Source: Pontibacter deserti
Lineage (GTDB): Bacteria; Bacteroidota; Bacteroidia; Cytophagales; Hymenobacteraceae
NCBI RefSeq assembly: GCF_023630255.1
Contig: NZ_JALPRS010000001.1
Location: 2,294,001 to 2,358,000 of the forward strand
Reading direction: 5' to 3'
DNA length: 64,000 nt
Position 1 is the stretch's first letter; each line of letters opens with the position of its first letter. Under the pieces are notes generated by a model. That model saw only the letters and a list, made by a program, of their open reading frames with translations, had not been told where the DNA came from and searched no databases. The translations under genes and the position numbers were made by a program. Of this stretch, positions 35,707 through 45,778 are shown in pieces.

Positions 35707-36339
35707 TTAGCGGTTGTCCCGCATTTCGTTATACTTCTCCTGGGCTTCCCTGCTTTTCTTTAACGTAGCAAACTCTACCTGTAGTGCCGCTATTTTTATT
35801 TTATCGCTGTTATTTAGCTTATCCAGTACTTCAGCTTTACGGGTATTGAGCTCTCCAAAAACAAACTCTGCATATTCCCAATCACGCAGGTTCCATCGGC
35901 GGCGATTTGCCCGGGTATAATCAGTTAACTGTATGTAAGCATCGCGCAGGGCAGCAGGTTTTATACTTGCAATGCGGTTTGTTCCTGTCATCAGGTTTTC
36001 CCAGCGTTCCAATTCAGGGCCATTCAGGTCTACCTCTTCCCTTATTTCATTACGCTCTTCCCATTCGTTATACTTGCCTTTTAACTGGCTATACTCTTCT
36101 TTCGACTCCTCTGATAGCTTCTCACTGTTTTTATCCAATCCCGAAGTAAGTGCTTTAAATTCCTGCTTTATAACCGGCCATTCGGCACGTGTCACACTAT
36201 CTGCCTGTGCCGACTTTTTACGCATCCACGTACGCAGATCTGTCAGGTCCTGCTCCAACTGCGATTTGGTTTGTGCCTGCGTGCCAAGTATAGTTCCTGT
36301 AAATACAACTGCCAGTAGGTATTTTTTGATAGTTCTCAT
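35707..36339 (-). CDS. Secreted helical protein of unknown function
   Basis: About 210 residues with a signal peptide (MRTIKKYLLAVVFTGTILG, cleavage near TQAQ), then helical, highly charged repeats (SQLEQDLTDLRTWM, EEYSQLKGKYNEWEERNEI, LATLKKSREAQEKYNEM). It probably forms a coiled-coil periplasmic protein. The ATG at 36339 starts the signal; an earlier start at 36378 would not. No family recognised. Confidence 0.68.
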   Translation of the reverse strand: MRTIKKYLLAVVFTGTILGTQAQTKSQLEQDLTDLRTWMRKKSAQADSVTRAEWPVIKQEFKALTSGLDKNSEKLSEESKEEYSQLKGKYNEWEERNEIREEVDLNGPELERWENLMTGTNRIASIKPAALRDAYIQLTDYTRANRRRWNLRDWEYAEFVFGELNTRKAEVLDKLNNSDKIKIAALQVEFATLKKSREAQEKYNEMRDNR

Positions 36340-36574
36340 TTTTACAAAGTATAGACTGTTTTTATAACAGCAGATCATCTGTAAATATTATGCCAATTAT
36401 ATATTTCGCGAGAAAAAATAGCATAACAACTTCTAGAAACACCCAACGCCTGCATAACAGTAATTGTACTATCCTTTACTAAAAGATTACGTTTAATGAA
36501 CTAAAACTATAAGTAACTATGCCTGTTTACATTTAAAATACTGCTACCAAGCCCTTATAAACCATATAACCTCT

Positions 36575-39013
36575 ATGAGCAACTCAAGAAGCAGTTTCCA
36601 TGAAACCGTTGTTTCTATTACCAACAAAGATGAGATTATTCTGAGTGCGGATAAGTTTCCATTCAAGACTTCACTCAGTTTTTCTCCACTCATTGCTTAT
36701 TGGGAGAAGAAAGTTATTACAGATACAAGCTGTAATATATCGCGTGTGCAGGAACTGACAGCATTATTAAGACAAGCACCTGCCCTGCTGCAACCTGTTG
36801 ACGACGCTGCTCTTATTGAGCAGCACATTAAAACCATAGATATCTTAATGGAAGATATTTTTCCGAGTGCTCTCTGGGAAAGCGATTTGCGTGCAACAGC
36901 GCTTCCATTCCATTTTGATAGCTTTTATGCTACTCCACGTCTGGAAGAACTCCAACTGCTTAATGGCGGCAACTATACCGAAAAGCTTAATTTAGATCCT
37001 AAAACGCTTCTTTTCAGACTTACGCTTTCTGCCTATACTATCATTTTAGAGAAATTTTATAAAGCGAATTTCCAGGTAGATCAGCCTCTGATCTTTACTA
37101 TAAAAGATAAATTCACGCAGTTAGAGCGCCATTATAAATTGAGCACAGACCTTAAGTTTATGGATGTAAGACTGAAAGGTGAACTAAAGAAACTGAAGCC
37201 TCAGGAAATAAATTTCCTGATAAACCGGTACAACAACCTGGACCTCTGGATGCAGAAACTGCCGCCTGAAAACTTCGAATTTACAGGGTTTGCTATCTAT
37301 GATTTTACAGATGTAACCATGGAAGAAACCATTTCTGCCCTGCGTTACGACCTGCTGGAACAAAGCTCTATTAATTCTGCCGAGAGTTTCCGCACTTTAC
37401 AACAAAAGCTGCGGGTACTGTTTGGCTTGCCAGGTATAAAGTTAGGGCTGGCCTCCTGCCCTGCCATGCAGGAATTTAATACCACGTATGCCCGCAAAAT
37501 CTGGCACGGCCTTGTGCTGACACAGGATTGCGACCTGCAAATGGAAGACCTGCGCGGCACTATTTATGAACCGGTTATAAAGTATGGGCATACCATTATA
37601 GTAGAAGACCTGAAGCTGTCTTCAACTCCATCTAAAATCGAAAAACTTTTACTGGATAAAGGCATCCGTAACCTTATAATTGCGCCGCTGCAGTACGAAG
37701 GCAGAATAATCGGTTTATTGGAAGTAGCATCACACATCCCCGGCGAGTTAAATGCCTTATCCATGATACGTCTGAAAGATGTATTGCCACTTTTTGCCTT
37801 AGGCATGCACCGTGGGCTGGAAGAACTGCGCAACAGTATTCAGAACATCATCAAAGAAAAGTATACAGCCATACATCCTATAGTAGAGTGGCGGTTTACC
37901 CAGGCTGCCATCAACTTCCTGGAGAAGATGGAGCTCAACTCAACTGCAGAAATAGAGCCGATCGTGTTCAGGGACATCTACCCGCTTTATGGCGTATCGG
38001 ATGTGCGAAGCTCAGCTACAGAGCGTAACAAGGCAATACAAGGCGATTTATTGGAACAACTGGTACTGGCCAAAGAGGTTATACTTGCTGCTAAAGATAA
38101 CCTGCCGCTCACTATTCTGGATGAGCTGATCTTTAAAATTGATAAGTTCTCACAAAATATAGTTTCTGAGCTTGGATCAGATGACGAAGCCCAGGTGCTG
38201 GACTTTCTGAGGACGGAAGTAGAGAGCTTATTTAATTATTTCCTGAAGAACAACCCGGTGACTGAACCAGCTATTATAAGGTATAAAGAAGCCATTGCTA
38301 ACCCGTATAATGTGGTGTATAACAAGCGCCGTGCCTACGAAGAAAGTCTTTACATGATCAACGAGACTATTTCAACATTTCTGGATCGGGAAGAAGAAAA
38401 GGCACAGACTATATTTCCACACTATTTTGAGAAGTATAAAACCGACGGGCTGGAGTATAATATCTACATTGGCGCCTCGTTGTTAAATGGTGGCAATTTT
38501 GAGCGTATTTACTTAAAGAATATGCGCCTGTGGCAGCTGATGCTTACCTGCGAAATTGCCCGTCGTATTCAGAATCTGCGTGCCGCTTTAAAGCTACCAC
38601 TCGAGATCGCACAGCTTATACTTGTGCATAGCGACCCTATCTCTATCAGATTCAGGCTGGATGAGAGAAAGTTTGATGTTGAAGGAGCCAGCAACATCCG
38701 GTACGAGATCATTAAAAAACGATTGGATAAAGCTACAGTGCGTGATACGGATGAGCGATTGACACAACCTGGTAAAATAGCCATTGTTTATACCCAGCAA
38801 AAAGAGGCTGCTGAATATTTACGCTACATTGAGTTTCTGCAGTCGGAGGGATACATTGAAGAGGAAGTTGAAATGCTGGAAGTGGAAGAAATGCAGGGTG
38901 TGCAGGGGCTTCGTGCTATACGGGTAAAAGTAAGCTTTAAAGAGCAGCTCCGCCACGACATCGATTCCGGTGATGAGCTGTTAACTATAGCCCAAAGTGC
39001 AAGTCTTAATTAA
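36575..39013 (+). CDS. Large GAF-domain protein of unknown function
   Basis: An 812-residue soluble protein. A helical N-terminal part (to about 290) is followed by a GAF-like sensor domain (about 300-420, including EDLRGTIYEPVIKYGHTIIV, RNLIIAPLQYEGRIIGLLEV). A long helical C-terminal part (420-812) with DVLPLFALG and FRDIYPLYGVSDVRSSATERN follows. No kinase, HTH or cyclase domain is visible. Possibly a cytoplasmic sensor or scaffold. Transcribed alone. Confidence 0.72.
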   Translation: MSNSRSSFHETVVSITNKDEIILSADKFPFKTSLSFSPLIAYWEKKVITDTSCNISRVQELTALLRQAPALLQPVDDAALIEQHIKTIDILMEDIFPSALWESDLRATALPFHFDSFYATPRLEELQLLNGGNYTEKLNLDPKTLLFRLTLSAYTIILEKFYKANFQVDQPLIFTIKDKFTQLERHYKLSTDLKFMDVRLKGELKKLKPQEINFLINRYNNLDLWMQKLPPENFEFTGFAIYDFTDVTMEETISALRYDLLEQSSINSAESFRTLQQKLRVLFGLPGIKLGLASCPAMQEFNTTYARKIWHGLVLTQDCDLQMEDLRGTIYEPVIKYGHTIIVEDLKLSSTPSKIEKLLLDKGIRNLIIAPLQYEGRIIGLLEVASHIPGELNALSMIRLKDVLPLFALGMHRGLEELRNSIQNIIKEKYTAIHPIVEWRFTQAAINFLEKMELNSTAEIEPIVFRDIYPLYGVSDVRSSATERNKAIQGDLLEQLVLAKEVILAAKDNLPLTILDELIFKIDKFSQNIVSELGSDDEAQVLDFLRTEVESLFNYFLKNNPVTEPAIIRYKEAIANPYNVVYNKRRAYEESLYMINETISTFLDREEEKAQTIFPHYFEKYKTDGLEYNIYIGASLLNGGNFERIYLKNMRLWQLMLTCEIARRIQNLRAALKLPLEIAQLILVHSDPISIRFRLDERKFDVEGASNIRYEIIKKRLDKATVRDTDERLTQPGKIAIVYTQQKEAAEYLRYIEFLQSEGYIEEEVEMLEVEEMQGVQGLRAIRVKVSFKEQLRHDIDSGDELLTIAQSASLN

Positions 39014-39288
39014 ATTAACCCAAAGCCAATAAATAGGTAAAGTTATATATTGATAGGATTTTTAAAATTCTTTGTAACAAAATTGAATTTACTATATTTA
39101 TACACAACACACACAAAATCAGTAAATTAAAAATTTATATACCTATCCCAAACTCCTCATTACAAAATATTTTTTGTGATTTTTTCATGCGAAGTGCAAT
39201 TATTATCTTTTTATCTCCGTTCTTTGTGAGACCGCCAGCTTAGGTAACTGGTGATTTTTTAGTTTTCACGTTTTCAACTTTTAGCCAA

Positions 39289-40092
39289 ATGAAATTGAAA
39301 AACAGAATTTTGCCTGCCATGCTATTTTTCGGCGTGGTGGCATTCTCATCTTGCGATGACAAAGAAAAAGATGCACTTCAGCCAACTTTTGAACAAGGTG
39401 CAATTTCCCACGTTATGGCAGACTCATCTGAGGTTACATCTTATACCTATGCAGGTAAAGAGCTTTCCCAGATAAACTACTACGACCAGGAAACTGGTGA
39501 ACTGGAGTCTTTCGAAAAGTTTGTTCGCGACTCTAAGGGTAACATAATCAAGAAAACCACACACTCTGGCGCAAACCACGCACTTCTTTCCGACGAAGAT
39601 TTTCGTTACAACGAAAAAGGCCAGTTGACACAAACTACTACTTCTTACTACAATGGTAGCAACCTGGAGTACAGCGCTGTTACTACTTTTGATTACAACT
39701 CAAAGAAGGAGTTAAAGAAGAAGACAGTTTATGAAGGCAAAGATGTAAAATCTGCCAAATTAAAGTCTTATACTACGTATGAGGTACTTCCTAACGGCAA
39801 CTTTGGCCAAGAGAAACAATATGTAGTAGACAGCAAAAACAAAGGTAAATTGTTCTCAACTACAACTTACTCTTACGACACCAACCAGAACCCGTTCCAC
39901 CTGCATGGTGAGCCAGGTGCTACATCAAGCCCTAACAACATAACTGCGGCTTCTACACTGGTGCATGCCAGCAAAGCTACTTACCGTTATACTTATGCTT
40001 ACAAGTATGATGAGCGCGGTTATCCAACCAGCCAGACAACTACACTGCCTTCTGGCGAAACTGAAACGTTTACTTACATGTACAGCAACTAA
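39289..40092 (+). CDS. Lipoprotein with YD-like strand repeats
   Basis: A 267-residue lipoprotein: lipobox AFSSC (Cys22), then successive strand pairs of similar type (YTYAGKELSQINYYDQETGE, FRYNEKGQLTQTTTSYYNGS, TFDYNSKKELKKKTVYEGK, YKYDERGYPTSQTTTLPSGE). These resemble YD/RHS-type or MORN-like beta repeats. Probably extracellular; function unknown. Followed by a strong terminator. Confidence 0.72.
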   Translation: MKLKNRILPAMLFFGVVAFSSCDDKEKDALQPTFEQGAISHVMADSSEVTSYTYAGKELSQINYYDQETGELESFEKFVRDSKGNIIKKTTHSGANHALLSDEDFRYNEKGQLTQTTTSYYNGSNLEYSAVTTFDYNSKKELKKKTVYEGKDVKSAKLKSYTTYEVLPNGNFGQEKQYVVDSKNKGKLFSTTTYSYDTNQNPFHLHGEPGATSSPNNITAASTLVHASKATYRYTYAYKYDERGYPTSQTTTLPSGETETFTYMYSN

Positions 40093-40116
40093 GTATAAAA
40101 TTAAATCAGTTTAAAA

Positions 40117-40152
40117 AACAGCGGCTACAAGGTGTTTCTTGTAGCCGCTGTT
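40117..40152 (+). terminator. Hairpin terminator
   Basis: 14-bp perfect stem AACAGCGGCTACAA / TTGTAGCCGCTGTT; 8-base loop. Confidence 0.86.
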
Positions 40153-40197
40153 GTTTTATACCTGCCCTGTATGAAGTATAAAACAAGTATAATTGTC

Positions 40198-40205
40198 TAT
40201 ATTTG
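40198..40205 (+). promoter_or_regulatory. Candidate -7 box TATATTTG for the CDGSH gene
   Basis: Matches TAnnTTTG, 24 bases before the ATG at 40230; no TTG at -33. Confidence 0.45.
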
Positions 40206-40229
40206 TTTTATACCTATACCTGAACACAC

Positions 40230-40454
40230 ATGTCGAACACAAAAATAACAGTAAACAGCAACGGCTCTTTAAGAATAGAGGGCGACTTTGAAATAGTTGA
40301 TAAAGAAGGAAACGTATACGGATTAGGTGGACGCACTCTGGTATCTATTTGCCGCTGTGGGTTATCTAAAAATAAACCTTTCTGCGACGGCTCCCACAAA
40401 GGACATTTTGAACATGATGCACAGGCGTTTGACCTGCCTGAGAAAAAGCAGTAA
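40230..40454 (+). CDS. CDGSH iron-sulfur domain protein
   Basis: A 74-residue protein with the complete 3-Cys/1-His cluster-binding motif CRCGLSKNKPFCDGSH (Cys41, Cys43, Cys52, His56) for a [2Fe-2S] cluster. Cytosolic redox or cluster-transfer role. Twenty-seven bases before the DUF2007 gene, so probably co-transcribed. Confidence 0.93.
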   Translation: MSNTKITVNSNGSLRIEGDFEIVDKEGNVYGLGGRTLVSICRCGLSKNKPFCDGSHKGHFEHDAQAFDLPEKKQ

Positions 40455-40481
40455 CAGGATTAAAGTATTATACTTTGTAGC

Positions 40482-40919
40482 ATGCCGGAACGCTTAGTAA
40501 CCATTGCCGCTTTTAACGAACCTACCGAGGCCCATATCATGAAAGGGCGCCTGGAAGCGGAAGGTATACTTTGCTTTCTGAGTGATGAGCATATAGTGGG
40601 TGCTCAGCCATTTTACTCTGTGGCTGTTGGTGGTGTAAAGCTAAAAGTTACGGAACAAGACGAAGAAGAAGCACGCGCAGTAATGGCCCGCATACAAGGT
40701 GGCGACAGTGAGTTTTTATTAGATGATAACATAGAACTGGCTCCACCCATGCAGGAACATGTGGTAGCTACAACGTGCCCCCAGTGTGGCTCTGATCATA
40801 TTGCAGAAGAAAAGTATAATAAAACCGTATTCTCGCTGAGTTACCTGCTATTTGGTTTTCCGTTGCCCTTCCTGAGCCACAAGTACAGGTGCTACAATTG
40901 CGGCCATACCTGGAAATAA
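40482..40919 (+). CDS. DUF2007 domain protein with zinc ribbon
   Basis: A 145-residue protein. The N-terminal DUF2007-like domain (FNEPTEAHIMKGRLEAEGIL, VGGVKLKVTEQDEEEARAVM; about 1-72) is followed by a C-terminal zinc ribbon with Cys99/Cys102 and Cys137/Cys140. DUF2007 proteins are annotated as putative signal-transducing proteins; function not known. A terminator follows, shared with the convergent SusD gene. Confidence 0.82.
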   Translation: MPERLVTIAAFNEPTEAHIMKGRLEAEGILCFLSDEHIVGAQPFYSVAVGGVKLKVTEQDEEEARAVMARIQGGDSEFLLDDNIELAPPMQEHVVATTCPQCGSDHIAEEKYNKTVFSLSYLLFGFPLPFLSHKYRCYNCGHTWK

Positions 40920-40923
40920 AATA

Positions 40924-40949
40924 AAAAGGAGCCTTACGGGGCTCCTTTT
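40924..40949. terminator. Bidirectional hairpin terminator
   Basis: 10-bp stem AAAAGGAGCC / GGCTCCTTTT, loop of 6, between convergent genes. Confidence 0.8.
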
Positions 40950-40970
40950 ATGTTAATATCTATACTTCTG

Positions 40971-42320
40971 CTAGAAGGCTTCCTCAATGAACGGCTTCGG
41001 AAAAGTAGTCCATACATCATCACCAGGACGGTCGATCGGTAATTCATTTAAGCGATTGTAACGACGCATGTCTACCCAACGGTGCCCTTCAAAGTACAAC
41101 GAGAAGCGGCGTTGCTCCAGCATCTCATCAATCAGAGCTTCTTCTGTAAGGGCACCTACATAAGGCGTTAAGCCATGGCCCTGACGTATAATATTGATCG
41201 CTCTTACAGCTTCCGGGAAATTGCCTGTTTGTATATTAGCTTCGGCATAAATCAAAATCAGCTCTTCGTTACGTATAACCGGGATTGGGGCAGTTCTTGT
41301 TGTATATACAAACACATCATATTCTCCACCCACATCACTTTGCTCAGCAGCTTCCTCCCTTTTAGATACTTTAGAACGCCTATCGTCGTTTGGAGAAATA
41401 TCTTCTATAAAGCTCGGATGTGCTATTCGTATCTCTCCTGACTCATTTTGTGCAATATAAAGTGGGTTTAAAATGTCGCCAGATGCGGAACTGAAGATAT
41501 GATACACGCCTCTGTCAAAATCATTATTTAGTGTTAAAAATGAATCTTCAAGCAACTCCAGAGCTTCGTCAAACTCTTCCCGGTAAACAGCTACCCGTGC
41601 AGCAAGGGCACGGTTAAACTGTAAAAATCCGGCTGGTGTTTCAAAATCATCATCAACTTCAGGGTCTCCAAATCCTAATGACAAAGTAAACGGAAATAAT
41701 TCTCCGGCACTTGCAATATGTTCAGCTCCTTCATCTAACAATAGCGCTATAGAATCAAGTGCAGCTTCTCTTTCTACAAAAGGCCCCAGGTTATCAGGAT
41801 CTCCTACATCTAACCTTATACCAGGCTCATACATCATGGTCAGGTTCATGAGCAACTGGTGTGCTTTTATAGTTTTAGCAAACCCCATATATCCTTGTCG
41901 TTCTTCTTCCGAAATCAAAGTAGTGTTGTTTGCAGATGCAATCAGCACATTGGCATTTTTCACCACTCTGTAGCGACCTGCCCATGGGTTGGTGGTATAA
42001 AAAGTGTTCGCGTCCAGAATGGCATTTTCTCCACCAAGAAGATCTGACAGGAAACGGGGGTCTGAATTAGACAAACGATAATGCTCACGCCCGATAACAC
42101 CTACGTTCTCATAATAAGTACCCAGAAAGTTACGCATACCAGCTTCCGTACCTACTACTATGTTGTTCAAATCATCAACAGTGGCATTTACGAGTACCGA
42201 TTCTGTTGTTGGGTTATTCGGGTCAGGGATGTCGTCTATCTCACAGGCAGGCAGAAACAGCACCATTACCAGGAGCGCCATCACCGGCTTATACTTTATA
42301 ATGTTTATATATCTTTTCAT
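40971..42320 (-). CDS. SusD/RagB family nutrient-binding lipoprotein
   Basis: A 449-residue outer-membrane lipoprotein (lipobox LPAC) that holds an oligosaccharide or peptide ligand for the SusC-like channel. N-terminal helices (NPWAGRYRVVKNANVLI) and the C-terminal RRFSLYFEGHRWVDMRRY are family marks. It follows the SusC gene with a 17-base gap, in one operon. No sigma/anti-sigma or glycoside hydrolase genes flank it. An upstream ATG at 42329 is the alternative start. Confidence 0.9.
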   Translation of the reverse strand: MKRYINIIKYKPVMALLVMVLFLPACEIDDIPDPNNPTTESVLVNATVDDLNNIVVGTEAGMRNFLGTYYENVGVIGREHYRLSNSDPRFLSDLLGGENAILDANTFYTTNPWAGRYRVVKNANVLIASANNTTLISEEERQGYMGFAKTIKAHQLLMNLTMMYEPGIRLDVGDPDNLGPFVEREAALDSIALLLDEGAEHIASAGELFPFTLSLGFGDPEVDDDFETPAGFLQFNRALAARVAVYREEFDEALELLEDSFLTLNNDFDRGVYHIFSSASGDILNPLYIAQNESGEIRIAHPSFIEDISPNDDRRSKVSKREEAAEQSDVGGEYDVFVYTTRTAPIPVIRNEELILIYAEANIQTGNFPEAVRAINIIRQGHGLTPYVGALTEEALIDEMLEQRRFSLYFEGHRWVDMRRYNRLNELPIDRPGDDVWTTFPKPFIEEAF

Positions 42321-42337
42321 AACGATCATATGTAAGG

Positions 42338-45295
42338 TTAGAAGCCAATTGTGAAATGCAGGTTATATCTTTTTGATGACGGGTAAGGTGTAACATCTAC
42401 ACCTGTTGAAAGGCCGTTGCCACCAAAGTTAGATACCTCCGGATCATAGCCATCATAGTCTGTGATAGTAAACAGGTTAGTGGCCGATACACCGATACGT
42501 GCCTGACGAACAATACCACTGAAGTTACCCTCCAGAAAAGAGGATGGTACTGAATAATAAAGTCCGATCTCACGCAGGCGCAGATAAGATGCATCCTGCA
42601 CAAATGGCTCAGCACTTGAACCTAAAGCTCCGATACGTTCTTCTGCATTAGTTATACCATCACCATCATCGTCGTCGTCGTAATCAAAGGAGGTACCGCC
42701 AAGGTCTGTCAGGAGCTGGGTAAGGTTAATGTTATCGCCACCTTCTTTCCAGTGCAACAGGAACGAGAAGGTCAGGTTCTGCTTTATAGTAAAGAAGTTG
42801 TGGAAGTTCATCTGAAAATCCGGAGCAGCATCACCAAGTACTACTACCTCTCCATCTTTTATACCTTTTATCTGGGTGGCAGAGGCACCTTCTTCAATAA
42901 AAAATGTGCCTAATGAGTTACCGAAGGCACCTAACGGGAAGGCAGGTACATTCAATTCTGTAATCTCTGAGTTATTATCCCAGAAACTGGTCTTTGCATC
43001 CCATTTAAAACCAGGCAGATCGAAAGGTGTAACATTAAGTGCCAATTCTACACCACGGTTGCGCAGTTCGCCTGCGTTTACAACACGAGTCGAAAAACCT
43101 GACGAACTTGGAACGTTCTGCACCAGGATCAGATCCGAAACTGTTTTTGAGTAATAAGTAGCTTCCAACACTACTTTGTCACCTATCAAACCTACGTCTA
43201 CACCGGTCTCAAATTCTTTCTGCCGCTCTTGTTTAATATCTGCATTTCCGCGTTGTATTGGAACTATAATACCAGGGCTACCTCCAATATTGAATGGTGA
43301 GAACGAAGTATACTTAGCACCGAACGGCGGGAAACCACCTGCCTCACCATAAGCCGCCCGCAGTTTCAGCATACTTAGTTTTTCATATTCCCAGAAGTCG
43401 AAGTTTGCTAAGTTTAGTGCCACCGAGAATTTAGGGAACCCAACAAATTCATTTACATCTGCATTATTGGATGACTTATCGAGGCGTAAACCAGCGGTTG
43501 CAATGATACGGTCTCTGTAATTTACTTCTTCCTGAAAGAACAAGCCTTTGTTACGAACCGGAAGTTGTGTCTGGTCTACTGCTACAGAACTTGACTGGTC
43601 CAGATTTGTCTGGGAACCTATAAGCTGAGTGGCTATAGTTAGTACCTGGTCCTGGTTAAAGTTTTCGCGGGTAGCACCAATTGTTGTGGTAAAATTCAGG
43701 TTATTCTCGTTCAAAGACAGGTTATTTACCAGGAAGGCAGCATAATTGGTATTAAGGTTATAGTTGTTACCTTGTATAGATGTACCCTGGTTACCGTTCC
43801 GTTCGAACTGAAGAATTCTAGGGAAAATAGCTATAGTTTTAAGGTTATAGAAATCCAGACCTGCTCTGATAACCAGTTTTGTGTTACTTGTAGCAGTAGT
43901 ATAAAGGTTTGTATTTAAAGTAACGCCACCCAGAAACCGGTCTGTATTTTCGTCATTGGTCATCAGGTCTCGTGTTTGTATGAAATTTGAAGCCGCCAAT
44001 GGGTTATTCGGATACAGGCCATTCTCATCTTTGAACAAATCAACAAAGCTTGGGGTACTAGACAACGCAACTCCAAAAGAAACACCTTCGTTATCGTTGT
44101 TGGTTAAACCACGCGATGCAGTAGAGTTGATGTAGTTAGTGCTTAAACTAAAGTCAAATCTTTTAGAAATCTCATGATCCAGGTTAAAGCGTAGTGCCTT
44201 TTTTTCATAGCCAGTACGTTCTATAATACCTTCTTCATCCTGTATCAGGCCGCCTACATAAAACTGAGTTCTTTCATTCCCGCCTCTTACATTCAGGCGT
44301 GTATTATAAAGCATTCCGGTATTTCCATACAGCTCTTCTTCATAATCTATCAGGCGTCCGGCATCGCGAGCCTGCACAAACAAAGGAACAAAATTAGCAC
44401 CATAGGTAGAGTCAACGCGAGCCTCGGTAAAAGTCCGCATACCTAATAAATTAGCCGCTTCGGTAAAACCTATATCCTGTGAGATATCGACCAGCGTTTT
44501 ACCTACGGTACCACGTTTTGTGTTTATAATTACAACACCTGCAGCAGCCAGAGAACCATAAATGGCAGCCGCTGAGGCCCCTTTCAATACTTCTATACTT
44601 TCAATATCATCTGGGTTAATATCTGCAATGCGGTTAGAAGGGTTATCTTGGTTAGAGGCATTTCCCTGGTTAGCGGCTGCAGTTACCACGTTTAATCCGG
44701 CTGAGATACTGGAGTTATCTACTATGATACCATCGATAACATATAGCGGCTGCGCATTACCAAATATGGATGTAATACCGCGTAACTTCATGGCTATACC
44801 ACCACCTGGCGCACCAGAGTTGGAAACCACATTGGCACCAACCAGTTTGCCACTAATCGCCGCGTCCATGGTCTGAGGTGTAGTAGTACCGGTTATTTCG
44901 CGGCTGTTTATAGTTGATACAGCATTCGCAGCATTTGTCCGTTTCACAGTTGTTGCCAAACCTGTTACAATTACTTCGTTCAGGCTGGTAGTTTTCTGCT
45001 GTAGTTGCACATCTAGTTTTGTAACTGCAGGTGTTACGTTTACGGTACGGGATACATAACCAAGAAAAGAGAAGGTGAGTCTTCCGTTATCTGCTGGCAG
45101 TGTAATAGTATAGTTACCGTTTACATCGGTGCTGGTACCGGTTGTAGTACCAACTACCACTACACCTACACCCGGCAGGGCCGTGCCAGAGCCAGCATCT
45201 GTTACTTTACCGCTAACGGTGGTCTGCCCATACATAGCAAACGGCACCAGCCAGAGCAGTAACGCTAATAGCTTAAGTGGGTAATTTTTCTTCAT
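42338..45295 (-). CDS. SusC/RagA family TonB-dependent outer-membrane receptor
   Basis: A 985-residue TonB-linked transporter: signal peptide (MKKNYPLKLLALLLWLVP), a carboxypeptidase-regulatory-like domain (VSGKVTDAGSGTALPGVGV, about 27-110), a TonB plug (GTTTPQTMDAAISGKLVG) and a 22-strand barrel ending in Phe (YNLHFTIGF). An insertion near 895-912, DYDDDDDGDGITNAEE, is a DxDxDGDG-type calcium-binding motif, unusual within this family's barrel. Paired with the downstream SusD gene. Confidence 0.92.
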   Translation of the reverse strand: MKKNYPLKLLALLLWLVPFAMYGQTTVSGKVTDAGSGTALPGVGVVVVGTTTGTSTDVNGNYTITLPADNGRLTFSFLGYVSRTVNVTPAVTKLDVQLQQKTTSLNEVIVTGLATTVKRTNAANAVSTINSREITGTTTPQTMDAAISGKLVGANVVSNSGAPGGGIAMKLRGITSIFGNAQPLYVIDGIIVDNSSISAGLNVVTAAANQGNASNQDNPSNRIADINPDDIESIEVLKGASAAAIYGSLAAAGVVIINTKRGTVGKTLVDISQDIGFTEAANLLGMRTFTEARVDSTYGANFVPLFVQARDAGRLIDYEEELYGNTGMLYNTRLNVRGGNERTQFYVGGLIQDEEGIIERTGYEKKALRFNLDHEISKRFDFSLSTNYINSTASRGLTNNDNEGVSFGVALSSTPSFVDLFKDENGLYPNNPLAASNFIQTRDLMTNDENTDRFLGGVTLNTNLYTTATSNTKLVIRAGLDFYNLKTIAIFPRILQFERNGNQGTSIQGNNYNLNTNYAAFLVNNLSLNENNLNFTTTIGATRENFNQDQVLTIATQLIGSQTNLDQSSSVAVDQTQLPVRNKGLFFQEEVNYRDRIIATAGLRLDKSSNNADVNEFVGFPKFSVALNLANFDFWEYEKLSMLKLRAAYGEAGGFPPFGAKYTSFSPFNIGGSPGIIVPIQRGNADIKQERQKEFETGVDVGLIGDKVVLEATYYSKTVSDLILVQNVPSSSGFSTRVVNAGELRNRGVELALNVTPFDLPGFKWDAKTSFWDNNSEITELNVPAFPLGAFGNSLGTFFIEEGASATQIKGIKDGEVVVLGDAAPDFQMNFHNFFTIKQNLTFSFLLHWKEGGDNINLTQLLTDLGGTSFDYDDDDDGDGITNAEERIGALGSSAEPFVQDASYLRLREIGLYYSVPSSFLEGNFSGIVRQARIGVSATNLFTITDYDGYDPEVSNFGGNGLSTGVDVTPYPSSKRYNLHFTIGF

Positions 45296-45470
45296 AGTAG
45301 TTCAGATTATGGTGAATATTTAGCAAAGGAGAGGCAGCATAACTAATGCTATATAGTTATCCCTTGAACTTATACGCGCCCAACACAATAAAGTGAACTA
45401 TTTCAATAAATATTTGACGTTTAATCGGATTGAATTACGATTTGGTTTAGCAAAAATTACTAAAAACAAA

Positions 45471-45495
45471 AGCCGCAACCAGTAAGGCTGCGGCT
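45471..45495 (-). terminator. Hairpin terminator of the acyl-CoA-binding protein gene
   Basis: AGCCGCA/TGCGGCT, 7 bp with an 11-base loop; the minus-strand T run follows. Confidence 0.65.
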
Positions 45496-45520
45496 CAATA
45501 AAGAACTAAAGAACAAATGC

Positions 45521-45778
45521 TTATTTTGATGCCAGTTCGTTTACAAGCTGTACATATTCGGCTATTGCTTCATCCTGGCTCTTGCCCTGCAGTTTTTTCC
45601 AGGCGTCCCACTTCGCTATGTTCTTAAAGTCGAAACCACCAGGGCGTTCTGTATTTACATCTCCTTCCGAGCCTTGCTTGTATAATGCGTATAGTTGCAG
45701 CAACACGTCGTTAGACGGACGCTCGGTTAACGTTTTAGAGCGCTCTACTGCGCTTTCAAATTCCTGTTGTGTAGCCAT
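45521..45778 (-). CDS. Acyl-CoA-binding protein
   Basis: An 85-residue ACBP, a cytosolic four-helix protein that binds long-chain acyl-CoA. Family marks: FESAVERSKTLTERPSND, LYALYKQGSEGDVNTERPG, and DFKNIAKWDAWKKLQGKSQDEA (the acyl-CoA-contact helix). ATG at 45778; the frame is open further upstream to 45889, but without a good start. Monocistronic. Confidence 0.92.
   Translation of the reverse strand: MATQQEFESAVERSKTLTERPSNDVLLQLYALYKQGSEGDVNTERPGGFDFKNIAKWDAWKKLQGKSQDEAIAEYVQLVNELASK

Noticed and set aside
42875..44876. Frames of 92 and 104 residues on the plus strand inside the SusC gene
   Set aside because: Shadow frames of a fully supported receptor gene.
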